NCBI RefSeq assembly: GCF_048128805.1
Contig: NC_135998.1
Location: 12,274,656 to 12,338,655 of the forward strand
Direction of reading: 5' to 3'
From: Centroberyx gerrardi
Lineage: Eukaryota; Chordata; Actinopteri; Beryciformes; Berycidae
DNA: 64,000 nucleotides
Made by a program: the position numbers and the translations under genes
Notes under the pieces: model-generated
Database searches by the model: none
The model's input: only the letters and a program-made list of their open reading frames with translations
Told to the model about the DNA's origin: nothing
Shown: positions 20,305-32,330 of the stretch, one piece after another
Numbering within the stretch: the first letter of the stretch is position 1
Layout: every line of letters starts with the position of its first letter

Positions 20305-23300
20305 ATGCCGGTGAGTAAAAACCCCAAAATACCGACAAGCATAACCAGCTTTTTCTTGCGAAGGTTGTGAGTAAAATTTGCACCGAAACTCCCCTCGGTG
20401 ATGGAGGGGCCTCCGAGGAAGAATGACGAGTCTTGTGGCTAGCCGAGTTAGCATGCTAGCTCGGAATTAAGTGATGATGGAACTGCCAGAAAAACATACA
20501 AATACGTGCTTTCATACCTTCAAAAACGGTCATTTTACGGCTAATAATGGCATCATTCGGCGATGTGATAGCATAACATGGGTGACAACAGTCTTAGGTG
20601 TTATTCATACTGTGATTTTGCTAGCCAGGTAACGTTACTCAGTACGAAAATATGTGACAGCAACTTACTTGGTCTCCTCTCCTCTCCTCTCCAGGCGTAC
20701 CACTCCAGCTATGTGGGTTCTGAGACCAAACCGGTGGGGAACATGGCTTTGCTTCCCCTCAAAACCCAGTTCAAGGGACCAGCTCCGAAACAGAGTACGG
20801 TTAAGTTATATTATGTCTTTGTTTTTGCTTCTTCTGATGTGCCGTGACAGCAAAGTTTTCCAGGAAGTCCTCCTCTTGTTCATAGACATTAAATAATTGT
20901 CAGTTACTTTAAACGATGTAGTTATTTACCCTCTTCAATCAGCTTTTCCAGGGTTCATTCCCTGTTGTGACACGTTACTCAGCTGCAGATGCATGTCGCT
21001 TCCATATAAGGTCTGGTGTGTGCCTCCTCAATTTTAGCCTCTTTAAGGCAGACTGTCATAATTGTCATCTGTCATTTTCAAATTCTGCATGAATTGTATG
21101 TACTGTATTAGATTTTGTGGACATGGGGCACAATGTCAAGGTTTAGGATTAATGTCTTTTAAAAGTTGGAGCTAAGTGTTTGTTCTTCTGTGTGTTGGCA
21201 GATGAATAATTTCACACACCTGAGTACTCAGCCTTGTTTTCTGTCATTGCAGCCGCAGACTCAGATATCATCGATGAGGCTATCTACTACTTCAAAGCCA
21301 ATGTCTTCTTTAAGAACTATGAAATCAAGGTGAGAAATGTATTGTCACTTGTGTTGGTCTCCGATGCATGGCAGCTCGCATGCTTGCTCTATTTGAGTCC
21401 GAATGACAAAAGTGTTTTAGGGAAGTGAATGTCTACATGCATAAACCTAAAAAGATTAGTACTGACGTAGGATGTTTGATCAGTTGTCAGTTCTTCTTTT
21501 ACAGTCTGTTGACGGTGGAACCAGCCAAATATGTAAAAGTAAATCCAACCATAAACAAAACAGAGGTTTAGATTTTTTTCACTGACAGTTAAAATATTCA
21601 AGTGAGGGGCAAGTATGTCTTTTTCCTGTATTTAAAAAAAAAAAAAAAAAATTCTCGTAGACCTGCCTCTCTGTTTGTGCCTTGAGGCCGTTGTCTCTGC
21701 TCTCCCACATGCCCCGGCTTGCTTGTGTTCCCCTCAGCAATACAATCTTCTCATAGTTTCATAGCTTTTTAACTACACAGCCCAATACTGGTCAGGCCAG
21801 ACTGGAACTGTACTGATCACAAGTCCACCTTTTGTAAATATCAATGCATTAGACAAAATACAGGATTTTTCTGGGTTATTTCAAGTATTGCAACCAGTGA
21901 GATGTGTGTGTGTGTTTGTGTGTGTTTTTCAGAACGAGGCGGACAGGACGCTGATCTATATCACACTGTACATATCTGAATGCCTAAAGAAGCTACAGAA
22001 GGTAAACTGCACAATTTGTTACAGGATTTACAGCGGGCAACATCTGTAATTTACACTGGCTTTATTGAAGTGACAGTGATAAGTGAAAGACATGTGCTAA
22101 AGCTGTGGTTCTCAACCAGAGGGTCAGGACCCACAAGGGGATTGCAAGATGATCTTTAGGGGCTCATCAGTTGATAATTGAAATGCAAAAAAAACTAGAT
22201 TCCTCACATACTAATTTATTGTCATTTTTTAAAAATTGTATCATGATAATATGTTTACAGTTTAGGCCCTTAGCTGCTGAGAACAAGGCAAAGTTCAAGA
22301 ATTGCCAGTAGTTTAACAATAAAGAAGTACAAGGAATCACAATATAGTGTTGTTAAGAATTATACACAAATATAGGGATAATTTGTTTAATGCCTAACTG
22401 AATGGGCATAAGTAAAACAGATGAGCTTGGTTTTTTCCTAGTGATCTCACCCTCTGTACTGGTGTTGTTTTGGTCTTTCCAGTGCAGCTCTAGGGGCCAG
22501 GGAGAGAAGGAGATGTACACTCTGGGCATCACCAACTTTCCCATCCCCGGAGAGCCCGGCTTCCCTCTCAATGCCATGTACGTCAAGCCTGGCAACAAGC
22601 AGGAGGAGGGTAAGAACCAACACTGCACACTACAGAGCAGAAAGGGCACATGGCCTGCTAAGTGCCGTCTGGGAGGTTTACCAAGACCTGAAAGAGTCTT
22701 ATTCACAGTCTCTCAGGACCAGAGGTGGCAGAAGTACACAAATCCCTTACTCAAGTAAAAGTGCAAATACGCATCTAAAAATATACTCTGGTAAAAGTTG
22801 TACCATTTCAAATCCTTTACTCAAGTCCAAGTATAAAAGTACATGGGCTTAAATTTACTTAAAGTGTTAAAAGTAAAAGTAGTCTAAAAAAGGCATTTCT
22901 AATGTACTAAACTGGTTCTCTGTTGAATGTTCCTCTGAATCACAGTGGGGAAGAGTCTGCACCTCAAATCACTAATGTTAATTCTAGCAGCTAAATTCAC
23001 TAATGTTAATTCTCTTCTCTCTTGTTGCTTCTCTCTTCATCGTGGTGCTTCTCTCCCTGTCCCTTTCCCTCCTTTTTTGGTGTCGCTTTGGTGAACAAGC
23101 AGCCAATCACATTTGGTTTTGATCAAGATGCAGGAGAAAAAAAAAATCAATTGATTTCCAGAGAGTAACAAGTCTGTTTTGAAAATGTAGTGAGTAGAAA
23201 GTATAGATTTTTCTTTTGAAATGTAGTGAGTAAAAGTGAAAAGTCTTAAGTGAAAGAAAAACTTGAGTAAAGTACAAATACTTGAAAATCTTACTTTGTG

Positions 23301-25842
23301 ACTTGTACAGTAACAAAGTATTTTTATTCTGTTACTTCCCACCTCTGCTCAGGACATTACACTAAATTAGCAGTGAGCGTTAGCAGTTAAGTTTTAGCAT
23401 GGAGTCCCACCAGTGCTGTTCCACTGCCCTGCACTGAATTGGCAACAGTTTCCTTTTCCCCTTCTTACACTGCGAGCAATGCTCTGCCTGAACGAACATC
23501 AAGCCCAAAATAGCCATGCTGACCTGGGCCCATAAGCATTAAATATCTGGGATTGGGAAGTGCTGATATATTGATGCTTGTGTGGCCGTGAGCCTCGGTC
23601 ATTGTGCCAATATCAGTGCTATTATCCTTTGAAGCTTAGATAGATAAATAGATATGGGTGCTGATATTCATTCATGCCTAGAGATGATATGTTGAAGTTA
23701 AGACGTGTCCCTCTGAAGTAGCACATTCCCGTTTTGGCCTGGGAATGAACCCCATCGTTGTCTTTACTGTGTCTTCCCCTCACTATATGCCCCATGTCTC
23801 CTCTCTGTAAAGATAAGAACATGTTAAAGGTGCATGGTCAACAATTATTGCTATGCCTTAGGTCTTTTCCACCTTTTTAACTTTCAGTGTAGCAGTCATT
23901 AACTAAATACCAGATGTACTGCACTGTGCTACTTGTCTCGTAATACTCATGGTGTGAACTCTTAAAGACCCCATGAAACTGCATCTTTACTTCCTTGATT
24001 TGATGTATTTCCTGTTGAAACAGGATGTTGAGGTGGGACATAACACAGTGAGGGAGCATTCCGAAGTCTAAACCAATGGAATATCAGTTTGGGAGAGAAA
24101 GGCAGTTTTATTTGATGCTACTGGTGCAGCATGAGGTCACCATTAAAGATACTCTGTTTTCCAGGAAGTAAAAGTAATGTGAGTTCACTTCATGGGGACT
24201 TTAAACCAAACAGCAGTTGTTGATGTCGGGATGGTAGTGATGTTGGTGGCTGTGTTCCCTTTCCAGAGACCATGAGGGCGTACCTCCAGCAGATCCGCCA
24301 AGAGACCGGTTTGAGGCTATGTGACCGCGTGTTTGACCCCCAGACGGACAAACCCAGCAAGGTGAGACAGTCCCCACATTTTCCGAAAATAAAGCCTCTA
24401 AAGCTGTGATTGCACAGAGCGCTTGCACCAGGTATTTGGAAATTCGGATCTGGCTTCAAAATCTTAGTAAAGATGACAAGCAAGTATATAGCAGTGTCAA
24501 GTCATTCCTGCTCTGACCCACCTTTTGGCTTAGTAAAAGTCTTTCCAGATATCATAAACGTGGAAAATTGCCAGTAACCTTTATCCACAATATAATTATT
24601 GAGTCAGTATGTGCGAGGTGGTTTTACTCATGTGAAACACTGAGACTAACATGAAATTTGAGTTGAGCTATTTAGTTGCTGAATACTGGGTTCCTATTGG
24701 CCTTGAAAATAAAAATAAAACAAAGCCTTAAAAGCTTTTGAAAATGAATGGATGGCCTTGAAAGTACTTGATTTTTTTTATTATTTAAATATAGCACCCA
24801 AATTCATTAATATGCCTCAGCTCTCCATTCTGGCATCAACACTGAGGAAAACCCTGGGATGGAGATTTGTGTTGATTAAACCAGGACTTGTTGACTTGAC
24901 AAAATCATGATCATCTACAATGTTTAATTGTGGCCAATGTCATGTCTTACCCCAAAACAAGTTTGAGGTCTTGAATCTCACCACACAAGACCTTAAAAGT
25001 CATTGTAAAATCCTTGAATTTGATGTTTAAGTGAAGTGTGGGAACCCTGTTAATAGTCAACAGCAAAAAGGGGGTTGCTGTCCATAACCTAAAAGTCTAT
25101 GTCTAGCAAGGAAAACTGTTCAAAACAAGAGCAGATTCTTTACAGCCCCACGGCACATTTGTGGTGATGACATATAGTTCTTTTTCAATACAAGGACTGT
25201 GGGAGTTGTGTGAAATTAGCGGTGATAGTGCGAGGGGAAACCTATAGTAGGAACCATCTTTGCAGAGATGATCAGTCTGCAAGATAGTTTGTCATAAGAG
25301 ATACATTGTTTCCTGCAGTGTAAGATGAAACGCTGTGTAAAAGTAACAAAAAAAAATGTCAGTGAAAATTGATCATGCTTCTATTTATCCCTGCTCCCTA
25401 CCTGGCCAGTTGCTTGTGAGTGAGACTGCTCACCATTGGTCAGTTCATGCAGTGTAAAAATTACTGATTCACAAGGCGAATGGTCCCAGGTTACCACAAC
25501 TACTCTTCATGCCTCTTACTCTGCAAGGATTTGAGCAATTGATGCACATTATGTATAAATACTCCCTCTCCTCTCAGCATTTGCTTGATGGAGCATTGTT
25601 TATCTTGCTCACCCAGTATATATTAACATCTTGATCGTCGGTTTGGGAGATAAGTTTTGTACTCTTGACTTGTGATTAAAAAATGATGTTGGTACCAAGA
25701 TGCTTTTTTTTTTTTTTAAATGTAGCCATGGCTGGTTTAACTGAAAAGATTCCTCCTAACAGTGGTTTGTTTCTTTCAGTGGTGGATGTGCTTTGTCAAG
25801 AAGCAGTTCATGAACAAAAGCCTGTCAGCTCCTGGACAGTGA
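20305..25842 (+). CDS. arpc3: Actin-related protein 2/3 complex subunit 3 (p21-ARC), seven exons
   Basis: ARPC3 is the 21-kDa subunit of the Arp2/3 complex that nucleates branched actin at the cell cortex. Exons are 20305-20310 (ATG CCG only), 20695-20794, 21253-21329, 21933-22001, 22483-22609, 24267-24361 and 25780-25842. They give 178 residues, the same length as human. Recognisable stretches are [75 protein letters not shown] and the C-terminus [10 protein letters not shown]. The two-codon first exon is supported by CCG|GTGAGT and by the second exon starting exactly at residue 3 of the family. Introns carry a hAT fragment, a TSD-flanked MITE and another dispersed repeat. It lies head-to-tail behind gpn3. 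Identity is very secure. Confidence 0.97.
22098..22215 (+). mobile_element. hAT (Zaphod/Tip100-like) terminal fragment in arpc3 intron 4
   Basis: GTGGTTCTCAACCAGAGGGTC followed by GGACCC and GGGGATTGCAAGATGAT resembles the well-known CAGTGGTTCTCAACC terminus of Tip100-type hAT elements. No matching right end was found, so it is treated as a fragment. Confidence 0.55.
22720..23347. mobile_element. hAT-type MITE with 8-bp TSD in arpc3 intron 5
   Basis: The tips are CAGAGGTGG in inverted orientation, continuing into GTAC, AAATAC and ACTCAAGTAAAAGT words repeated through the body. The flanks are a perfect 8-bp duplication, CTCAGGAC, at 22712-22719 and 23348-23355. This is a common fish element organisation. 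It carries no transposase. Confidence 0.93.
24684..25049. repeat. Dispersed TIR-like repeat in arpc3 intron 6
   Basis: The left end reads CTGGGTTCC and the reverse complement of the right end CAGGGTTCCC. CCTTGAAAA and CTTAAAAG words occur in opposite orientation at each side. The flanks do not give a clean target duplication, so the limits are approximate. Confidence 0.5.
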
Positions 25843-26036
25843 ACGACTCAGGACCCCCGGTTTCTATTCTACACGTGCAAGACGGATGGATTTTTGTTTG
25901 TTTTTCCCTTTTTTGGGGGGTTGGGGTGGGGCGGGTTCTGCTTTTGTGTGGCTAAGATGATTTTATACTGAATATGAGTCCAAGGATGTGTCCTTGCTTG
26001 TCTGGTTGTTAATCATATTGAGCTGGTGCTTAATTC

Positions 26037-26042
26037 AATAAA
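26037..26042 (+). terminator. arpc3: arpc3 poly(A) signal
   Basis: AATAAA lies 195 nt past the arpc3 stop codon, within TTCAATAAAGCAATC, followed by GT-rich sequence. The arpc3 and ube2g1 transcripts end about 600 bp apart in convergent orientation. Confidence 0.8.
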
Positions 26043-26147
26043 GCAATCATGGAGATTGGAAATGCATGTGGCACTGTATTTTGTCCTTACTGCACCTTAC
26101 GCTTAGAAACAAACTAAATGGCTAATCTAATGTTTAATTCTAATCAA

Positions 26148-26240
26148 TCAAACTTTATATAGCACCTTTCATGCAAGATGGCAATACAAAGTGCTTAAAA
26201 TGAGAAGATAGATACAACAATGAAAATCAGAATAATATAT
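26148..26240 (+). repeat. Possible retroposon-derived fragment
   Basis: AATCAAACTTTATATAGCACC followed by TTTCATGCAAGA and CAAAGTGCTT resembles a common fish retroposon tail motif. It lies between the arpc3 and ube2g1 3' ends. Identification rests on memory of the motif only. Confidence 0.4.
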
Positions 26241-26664
26241 TCATAGTAATAAAAGTCAAATAAGACAGCTAATTGAAATAAAAGTAATGCATAAAATTGG
26301 GAGCATAGTGAAACTGAAACTTTCAGTTAATGACTGTTAAAGTAATGCTGAAGGAAATATGAAGTTGTATTCTAGTCTGTTGTATATCAGGTTTTTAAAA
26401 ACTTTGAAGGCTAACTCATATGTATAATGTAGGCTATTTTTTATATTTGTACCTTTAATTAGCCTATACAAGTAATTTTAGATAGTTGTCTATTTAAAAT
26501 GCCAAATAAGGACTAGGGTTGGAAATTAGCAGTAGCTACAAACTCCATGTGCATACATCTTTTATATTTCAATTGTGACGTGTAATTCTGTTAACTGAAC
26601 TGTCCCTATCAAATAAACTACTAAATAAATAAAAGTAATGGGTAGAGAAATTCCACATCATCAG

Positions 26665-28371
26665 TCAAGAATATCCACACTGAGCTTTATTGCTTGTTCT
26701 CACAATCTAACATATTCATATGATCTCATCAATGGGTGAAATTGCACACCTGTAACTCAACCAAAAACATCCTTACTAAGAGCATAAAAAGTGCTATTTC
26801 AAACATTTTACTAAATCACTTGACCAGGAGACCCTTGAACTGTGGCTGGGCTTTGAAGCGCTACTGGACTATGGCAACACGCGCCGCCTCTCGCATGAGA
26901 AAGGCGGAAGCACTTTTCTCTCTGTACATGTGCAATGTTAAAATGTATGACAGTTTCTCCAAGGGAATACAAACGAGGTCAAACAACTTGCCTTCTATGA
27001 TACAGTTAATATTTACATAGATAAAAATACTGTTGTAGCATTGATCTTCATTACAAAAAATATTTATTGGTGTTTCATGCTTCAATTCATAGCTTTTTTT
27101 GGTTTGTCCAAAAATCTTTTTTCTGGACTCAAAACAGAAGAGAAGCCTCCTGATGCAGACGTCACTGAAGAAAAGTTTCCTTTGCTTGCAGTGAAACAAA
27201 TTTTTAAGGCAGCATTGTGTGATGGTTTCCCCTTAAGAGAAGGAGCACTTTCTCTGCAGAACATTTCGGAGGTGCAGGGACGAGGAAAAACATTGTTGGT
27301 CTCTCCATCTCTTTAATGACCGCAAATGCGCCAAACCCCAAAATTGCATAATTGATGACATAACTGTAGAGTGGATGGCTCAGTGTGGCAGGTTGAAAAT
27401 AAAGGAATAAAAGCCCTTCAAAACAAGAGACATGCATCAAAATAATCGTAACCTAAATAAATAAAAAGTGAACTCAGGTGAGAAAATGGTGCATTATCAA
27501 AGGGGATATTTTCTCCACACATTCACCTGGCAGAAATCTGATGAGTATTTACATAACATGGAGAACAGTAGGCTGTATATTTTCATATCTTCCTATGAAT
27601 TAAATATTGATGTTTAGTTGAAAATGCTTTGATTTTATCTTGGGGTTGGCAGACTTTTTTTTTTTTTTCTTTTCTTTTTTCAAACACAAATCATTCGAAG
27701 CAACTGACAAAAAGGTTGACTAGTCGCAAGAGCTTCTATGCTGAATTTTTACAAATAAAATGTCTCGCATTAGAGGGCCGTTGGTAAAAGGAAAACACAG
27801 CATGCACGGCTTATCCAATTACATCTTTCAGAGCAACGACCTCATTTCCATCATAGCTTTTTAGAGACAGCCAAAAGACTGTTCTGCTCTGCCACTGGTG
27901 AAAGTAAGCGTCACATGGATTTGGAGTAACAAATATTGCTAAAAAGTCAGCACAAATAAACCCCTTACACTGTCATTTTGTTGGTAAAGAAATGCAACAG
28001 ACATATTGAAATTGGTGTGAACACATAGGTGGAAGAACTTTCATAATGTGCATCTACGCAGGAATGAATAGTGCCAGTTATCATTTTCTCTGTTCTCAAA
28101 TAACCTGAATTCAGTCAATTTAACATGCTAAGTACAGTGTGTTGAAGAAGAGAGTTGAATAAAAACAAAAAAAAATTCAAAAGCTACATAATCTTTTCAA
28201 CACCTGAAGATGTACTACGGGCCTATATAAGCGGATGTTAAACATTTGAAAGTAAAACAAAACTTCAGGCAGCGTGAATGCTGCTGCTCATTCAGCCGTA
28301 TGCAGAAATATGAAGAATGGCTCTCAAACTGATACTAGCAGAGAAAAAAATATTTGACTGCTCAACAATGT

Positions 28372-28402
<31 letters not shown>

Positions 28403-28578
28403 CCACAGCCAATGGTACTAAAGTATTCATGGCTTAATAAACAGATTTCCTGTGTGTCTTATTCTTCTGTGGGTGGCTAGTAGACATTGCAAAAGTTCTG
28501 CCAAGTGGTCTTCCTAGCTGACTTAAGTGCAAACCCAAGTGCAATCCCTAGTTCAATCCCCTGTTGATTAGTTCCAAC
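26665..28578 (-). other. ube2g1: ube2g1 terminal exon, 3' UTR only
   Basis: On the minus strand a strong acceptor (T-rich then TTTTTCAG) opens at 28578. Exon 5 of ube2g1 ends with a GTAAGT donor at 28854-28849, only 26 nt after the stop codon. The UTR is inferred to run about 1.9 kb to the AATAAA at 26691-26686. It is AT-rich and holds T-runs at 27654-27670 and 28380-28399. Small frames in it are not genes. Confidence 0.65.
26686..26691 (-). terminator. ube2g1: ube2g1 poly(A) signal
   Basis: Plus-strand TTTATT (minus AATAAA) lies within minus-strand CAAGCAATAAAGCTCAG. A GT-rich minus-strand context follows. Other AATAAA hexamers upstream, for example near 27063, could be alternative sites. 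Confidence 0.6.
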
Positions 28579-28880
28579 CTGAAAAACAAAACAAAACATC
28601 ACTGCCATTTGGTTATATTCATGACAATACAAATAGTATTTCAGTAATATGTATAAAACCATGTATAATATTGTGACAAACGATCTGTATGTGATCAGCA
28701 GCACAACAGTTGCTCCTCATCTAGGTGATAACTTTCCTAGTAACAAAAAAAATGAGTATACAACCTCACAAACCTCAATCACGCACGGTCCTTCCCATTT
28801 CTTCCCCTTGCGAGGTTCGAACAGCTATAAATCCTGACAGGAGGCGGTACTTACTCTGGGCTGATGCCTGTAGTGAGGCT

Positions 28881-31800
28881 CTAGTCAAAAGCCATCTCTT
28901 GACTCTTCCGTACACAGCGTGCCACCTTTCTTTTGAACTCTCCTGTGGGATCCTCCCTCCACTCTTTCTGCAGGGCATGGCAAAGCACAACAGCGCCACA
29001 TCAACAATTTTTGTACATATTCTAATTATGATTATGAGCTTCATAAAAGGACGCCCAATGTAAAAGGAATAATGTTTATTCAGTGTCATGGGGCACCATT
29101 TCTTAATTGGTTTACCTTCCCCTAGTAAACTACCAATGTTGTTTTGCAGTATAGCTCTGCCTAACCAGGCAAAATGTTCATAGTATTCTGTTACATATCC
29201 CCACGGCCATCTTGGTAGGAAAATAGCTGTGATTGTAATAAATTAACCGGTGATTATAATCAAATGACAGTGACAGACCATGAGCTGTGTATATGGTAAA
29301 GCACAATATTGGTAGGACATGCATGTGACATCATGGGAATACTATGAATAGCCACGAGGCCCGAGCCCTTTGTGGTTGGATTAGTCTATTATGGTTCTCA
29401 TTGATGCACTGACTGAAGTGACCAAGTACACAATACATAGCTTTGACCAGCAAACACCTTTGGGTGTCCAGTGTGTGGAGTGTAAACTGAACCAATCACA
29501 GCCACACTATGGCTGACTAATAGATGTTTGGCTTCATCACTTGTCATCACTTTGTTACTTCTACACTGGCTTTCCTTTAAACCTTGACACACATTCTGAT
29601 TTGCACACACACATACAGTATATGACATACATGTGGATAACAGATGATGAAGGGTTTGACTCTATGTGCTGATTCCTCAGGTTCAGGTTGAAATCCAGTC
29701 TGCCACATATGCACCAATGGTAGATACGGTCTGTCTGGTATTGGATCTAGCCCCAGCTTGAGAGTCTCCTAATGTAAGACTGAAGTGGCACTTACAGCTG
29801 CATCCACATTGGCGGGAGAGTCTCCATTGGGGTCTGCCAACATGGAGATAACACTGATCATGATGGTCTCCACTGTGTGGATCGGCAGCCAGCGCTCCTC
29901 AGGTTTCTCATAGCCGTACTTGTCCTCTCCAGGCTCATGCAGGATAGAGATGCACACATCGCCGTTTTTTGCCACTGATGGAAGAACAAAAAGGAAATTA
30001 ATAAGGAGAAAGGAAAGGAAAATAGTACAGATATTACTGATAAACTTGTTTGTACCAAAGGTAGCAGATCGGACTTACGCATACCTGGTAAATCCTATTA
30101 TCTCCCTGGATGCCATAATATTTTGAATTTTATTTATTTCCACACACATCAAGCATGTCAGGAGAAAATTTGTCCCTCAGTAAATTTGTTCTCATGCTAT
30201 GCCACTAGACCTGTTTCTGAAAAGCAGGAAAGGCCAAAACTGACACATAATGGAGTAGCCAGTCCTTAATCTACACTGTAAACATCTTATGAATGTTCTT
30301 AGCATTTCCAATTTAAATTAATAGGTACCGCTAGCTGCAAGCTAACATCCCATCTTGTGGCGACTGGTGCCCACTGGCATGAATGACTGTTTCAATTTAG
30401 TGAAATGCCAGTAGAGAAACTTGTTTTCAGACATTATGACAGTAGCATGGTGAAGAAAATAAGCAACTAAATTTCTAAATGTCAGAATATAATCTCCCCA
30501 GAGATAGTCGAGCGGTTAAGTCTGCCGCTTCTGGAGCCACGTGTGTCCCTGCTGGCCCAGGGCTGCAATCCTGCCAGAGCTTTCTCTGTGTCTACCCCAC
30601 TCTGTCTCACTTTCTACTCCCCAACCGTCTGAATAAATAAATAAAAAGCTAAAGGAGAGTTATTTCTCAAGCCAAAACTTTTGCTTATAAATATTGGTCA
30701 TGCGGTACGGGAGTCTTGGTGTCAAAAACAGGATTTAACTGTCAAGCATGGTAAATATGGCCCCAAAAAATCCTAGGTAAGCCTCAGGCACACAGCTAGC
30801 TGGCCTGTACAAACTATATACAAGAAAGAAAGAAAGAAAGAAAGAAAGCTCACAAAATCTTTACTGATCACTACTGATCTCACCCAATACATGATGAATT
30901 CTACTTATTACCTTCTAGTTTAGCAAAGATTTTCAAATCAACAAATATACCACTTCCCTCCCCAATTTGTATCATTAAATTCGAAATTTAGTTAATTGGC
31001 CAACAACTTGGGATTTACTAAAATGTCCTTGAACTTTTGTTGAGGTGGGATAGCCAAGGCCACACCTCCACTGTATGCTGTATGTTTTTATAGTCTATGT
31101 TGTTGTTTGTACTGATTGTCTTGTCCGCTCTAGATAGCACAGAATAAATTGACTGATTCAGATTCATTAGAAACAAGGTGGCCCTTACCATTGGGATGCC
31201 AGAGTTCTGTGATGAACTTCATCTTGGGAGGCCTCAGAGGGTAGTCATGGGGAAAGGTCAGGTTGGCTTTGAAGAAACCTCCTTCACTGCAAATGAGAGA
31301 CAGGATGTCAGTATGAGTGAGCAGAGATCTGAGCTAACAGGGAAGGTAAAATCTCTAGTCACATATTTCACTCACAACAGTGTATCTTGAGGTCCAATGA
31401 CGACCACTTCCCACTGGTAGATGTCATCATCGTCTATAAGACCCGCAGAAAAGCCCTCCACTGGGTTCTTGTTGAGCTCTGAAATAAAAGATCCAATTAC
31501 CCCCGTGTAATCAAACAAAACTGAAATCAACATGGCCTATATTTCATGCTTCAGACTATTCGTGGCCAGGGATTTTATCTAACATAACTTCCACTAGAAG
31601 TGGCCTCAATGTCAGTAGAAAGCCGGAGGAGACGTGTCTGGAGGAGGACTGACAACACTGAGCTGGTAGTTACATCTCTTTAACAGACAGACGGGCACAT
31701 GTCATGTGTGTGACATGGCATGGGAATTTTGAAACGCTACCAGCAGTGATTAGCTACTGACACTAGCTGCTAGCTAGCTAGCCGAAATGAATGCCGCAAC

Positions 31801-32040
31801 TTAGCTAACAGCCAGTCTAGCAAGCTATCTGTTCAAGCGGATTTTACTAAACATGTTCGCTTAAGTTGTACAGTATCTAGATCCCTGTTTAAAGAAACTT
31901 ATGCCAGCCCACTGAGAAAACAACCACAACAAGACAGCTGTGGCTCAGTCTCAGCTGATTAGCCACCTAACAAATAAGCTGTAACTAGCTAACTTACCTG
32001 CTAGTTGTTTACGTAGTAACAGCGAGGATTGTTCAGTCAT
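28881..32040 (-). CDS. ube2g1: Ubiquitin-conjugating enzyme E2 G1, five coding exons
   Basis: UBE2G1 is a cytosolic E2 that carries ubiquitin as a thioester and passes it to substrates with E3 ligases, for example with CRL4. Coding exons on the minus strand are 32040-31998, 31478-31376, 31286-31189, 29974-29796 and 28967-28881, phases consistent, giving 169 residues (human 170). The start is MTEQSSLLLRKQLA. The UBC fold shows YPLRPPKMKF and HPN, and the catalytic cysteine lies in NGDVCISIL (about residue 89). It is followed by the acidic G-type insertion, HEPGEDKYGYEKPEERWLP. The C-terminus is RKSQEMAFD. The stop is followed 26 nt later by a donor, so the gene has a 3' UTR intron. It cannot be assigned to an 'a' or 'b' fish paralogue from sequence alone. 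Identity is very secure. Confidence 0.97.
30491..30650 (+). repeat. tRNA-derived SINE in a ube2g1 intron
   Basis: GATAGTCGAGCGGTTAAG matches a tRNA A box and GGCTGCAATCC a diverged B box, 60 bp apart. A pyrimidine-rich body and a (TAAA)n tail follow at 30632-30650. It cannot fold as an intact tRNA. Its orientation is opposite to ube2g1. Confidence 0.75.
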
Positions 32041-32249
32041 TTTAGCTCTGTGTAATTTAGGTTAATTCACGCCAACGGACTATCAACACGGTTAAACAAA
32101 AGCGGGTGGGTGAAGAAGGTAAAGCACGTCGTCCACGTTTCCTCCTGGGCCTTGCTGTTGGCTAACACACCAAATCTCAGCAACAACTCAAGTTACAAGA
32201 AATGAGGGTAGCGCTGCTGCTCTGAACCACTAGCTCAAACAAACAACCA

Positions 32250-32260
32250 CGCATGCGCAC
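32250..32260 (-). promoter_or_regulatory. NRF1-like site upstream of ube2g1
   Basis: The minus strand reads GTGCGCATGCG, close to the NRF1 consensus, about 210 nt upstream of the ube2g1 start codon. NRF1 sites are typical of TATA-less housekeeping promoters. The first exon and transcription start are not otherwise defined. Confidence 0.5.
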
Positions 32261-32330
32261 TTAAGCGCAATGCTCCCGGGAACTTACGTGGGCTTTGCTC
32301 GGGGATGTTTTTGGATTCTTGCTGGACTGC

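Noticed and set aside
22353-22758. Overlapping 117- and 118-codon frames on both strands
   Set aside because: They are extensions into intron or antisense reading of arpc3 exon 5.
30491-30650. Possible tRNA gene (A box TAGTCGAGCGG)
   Set aside because: The B box is diverged and an A-rich SINE tail follows; the rest cannot form a cloverleaf, so it is a SINE.
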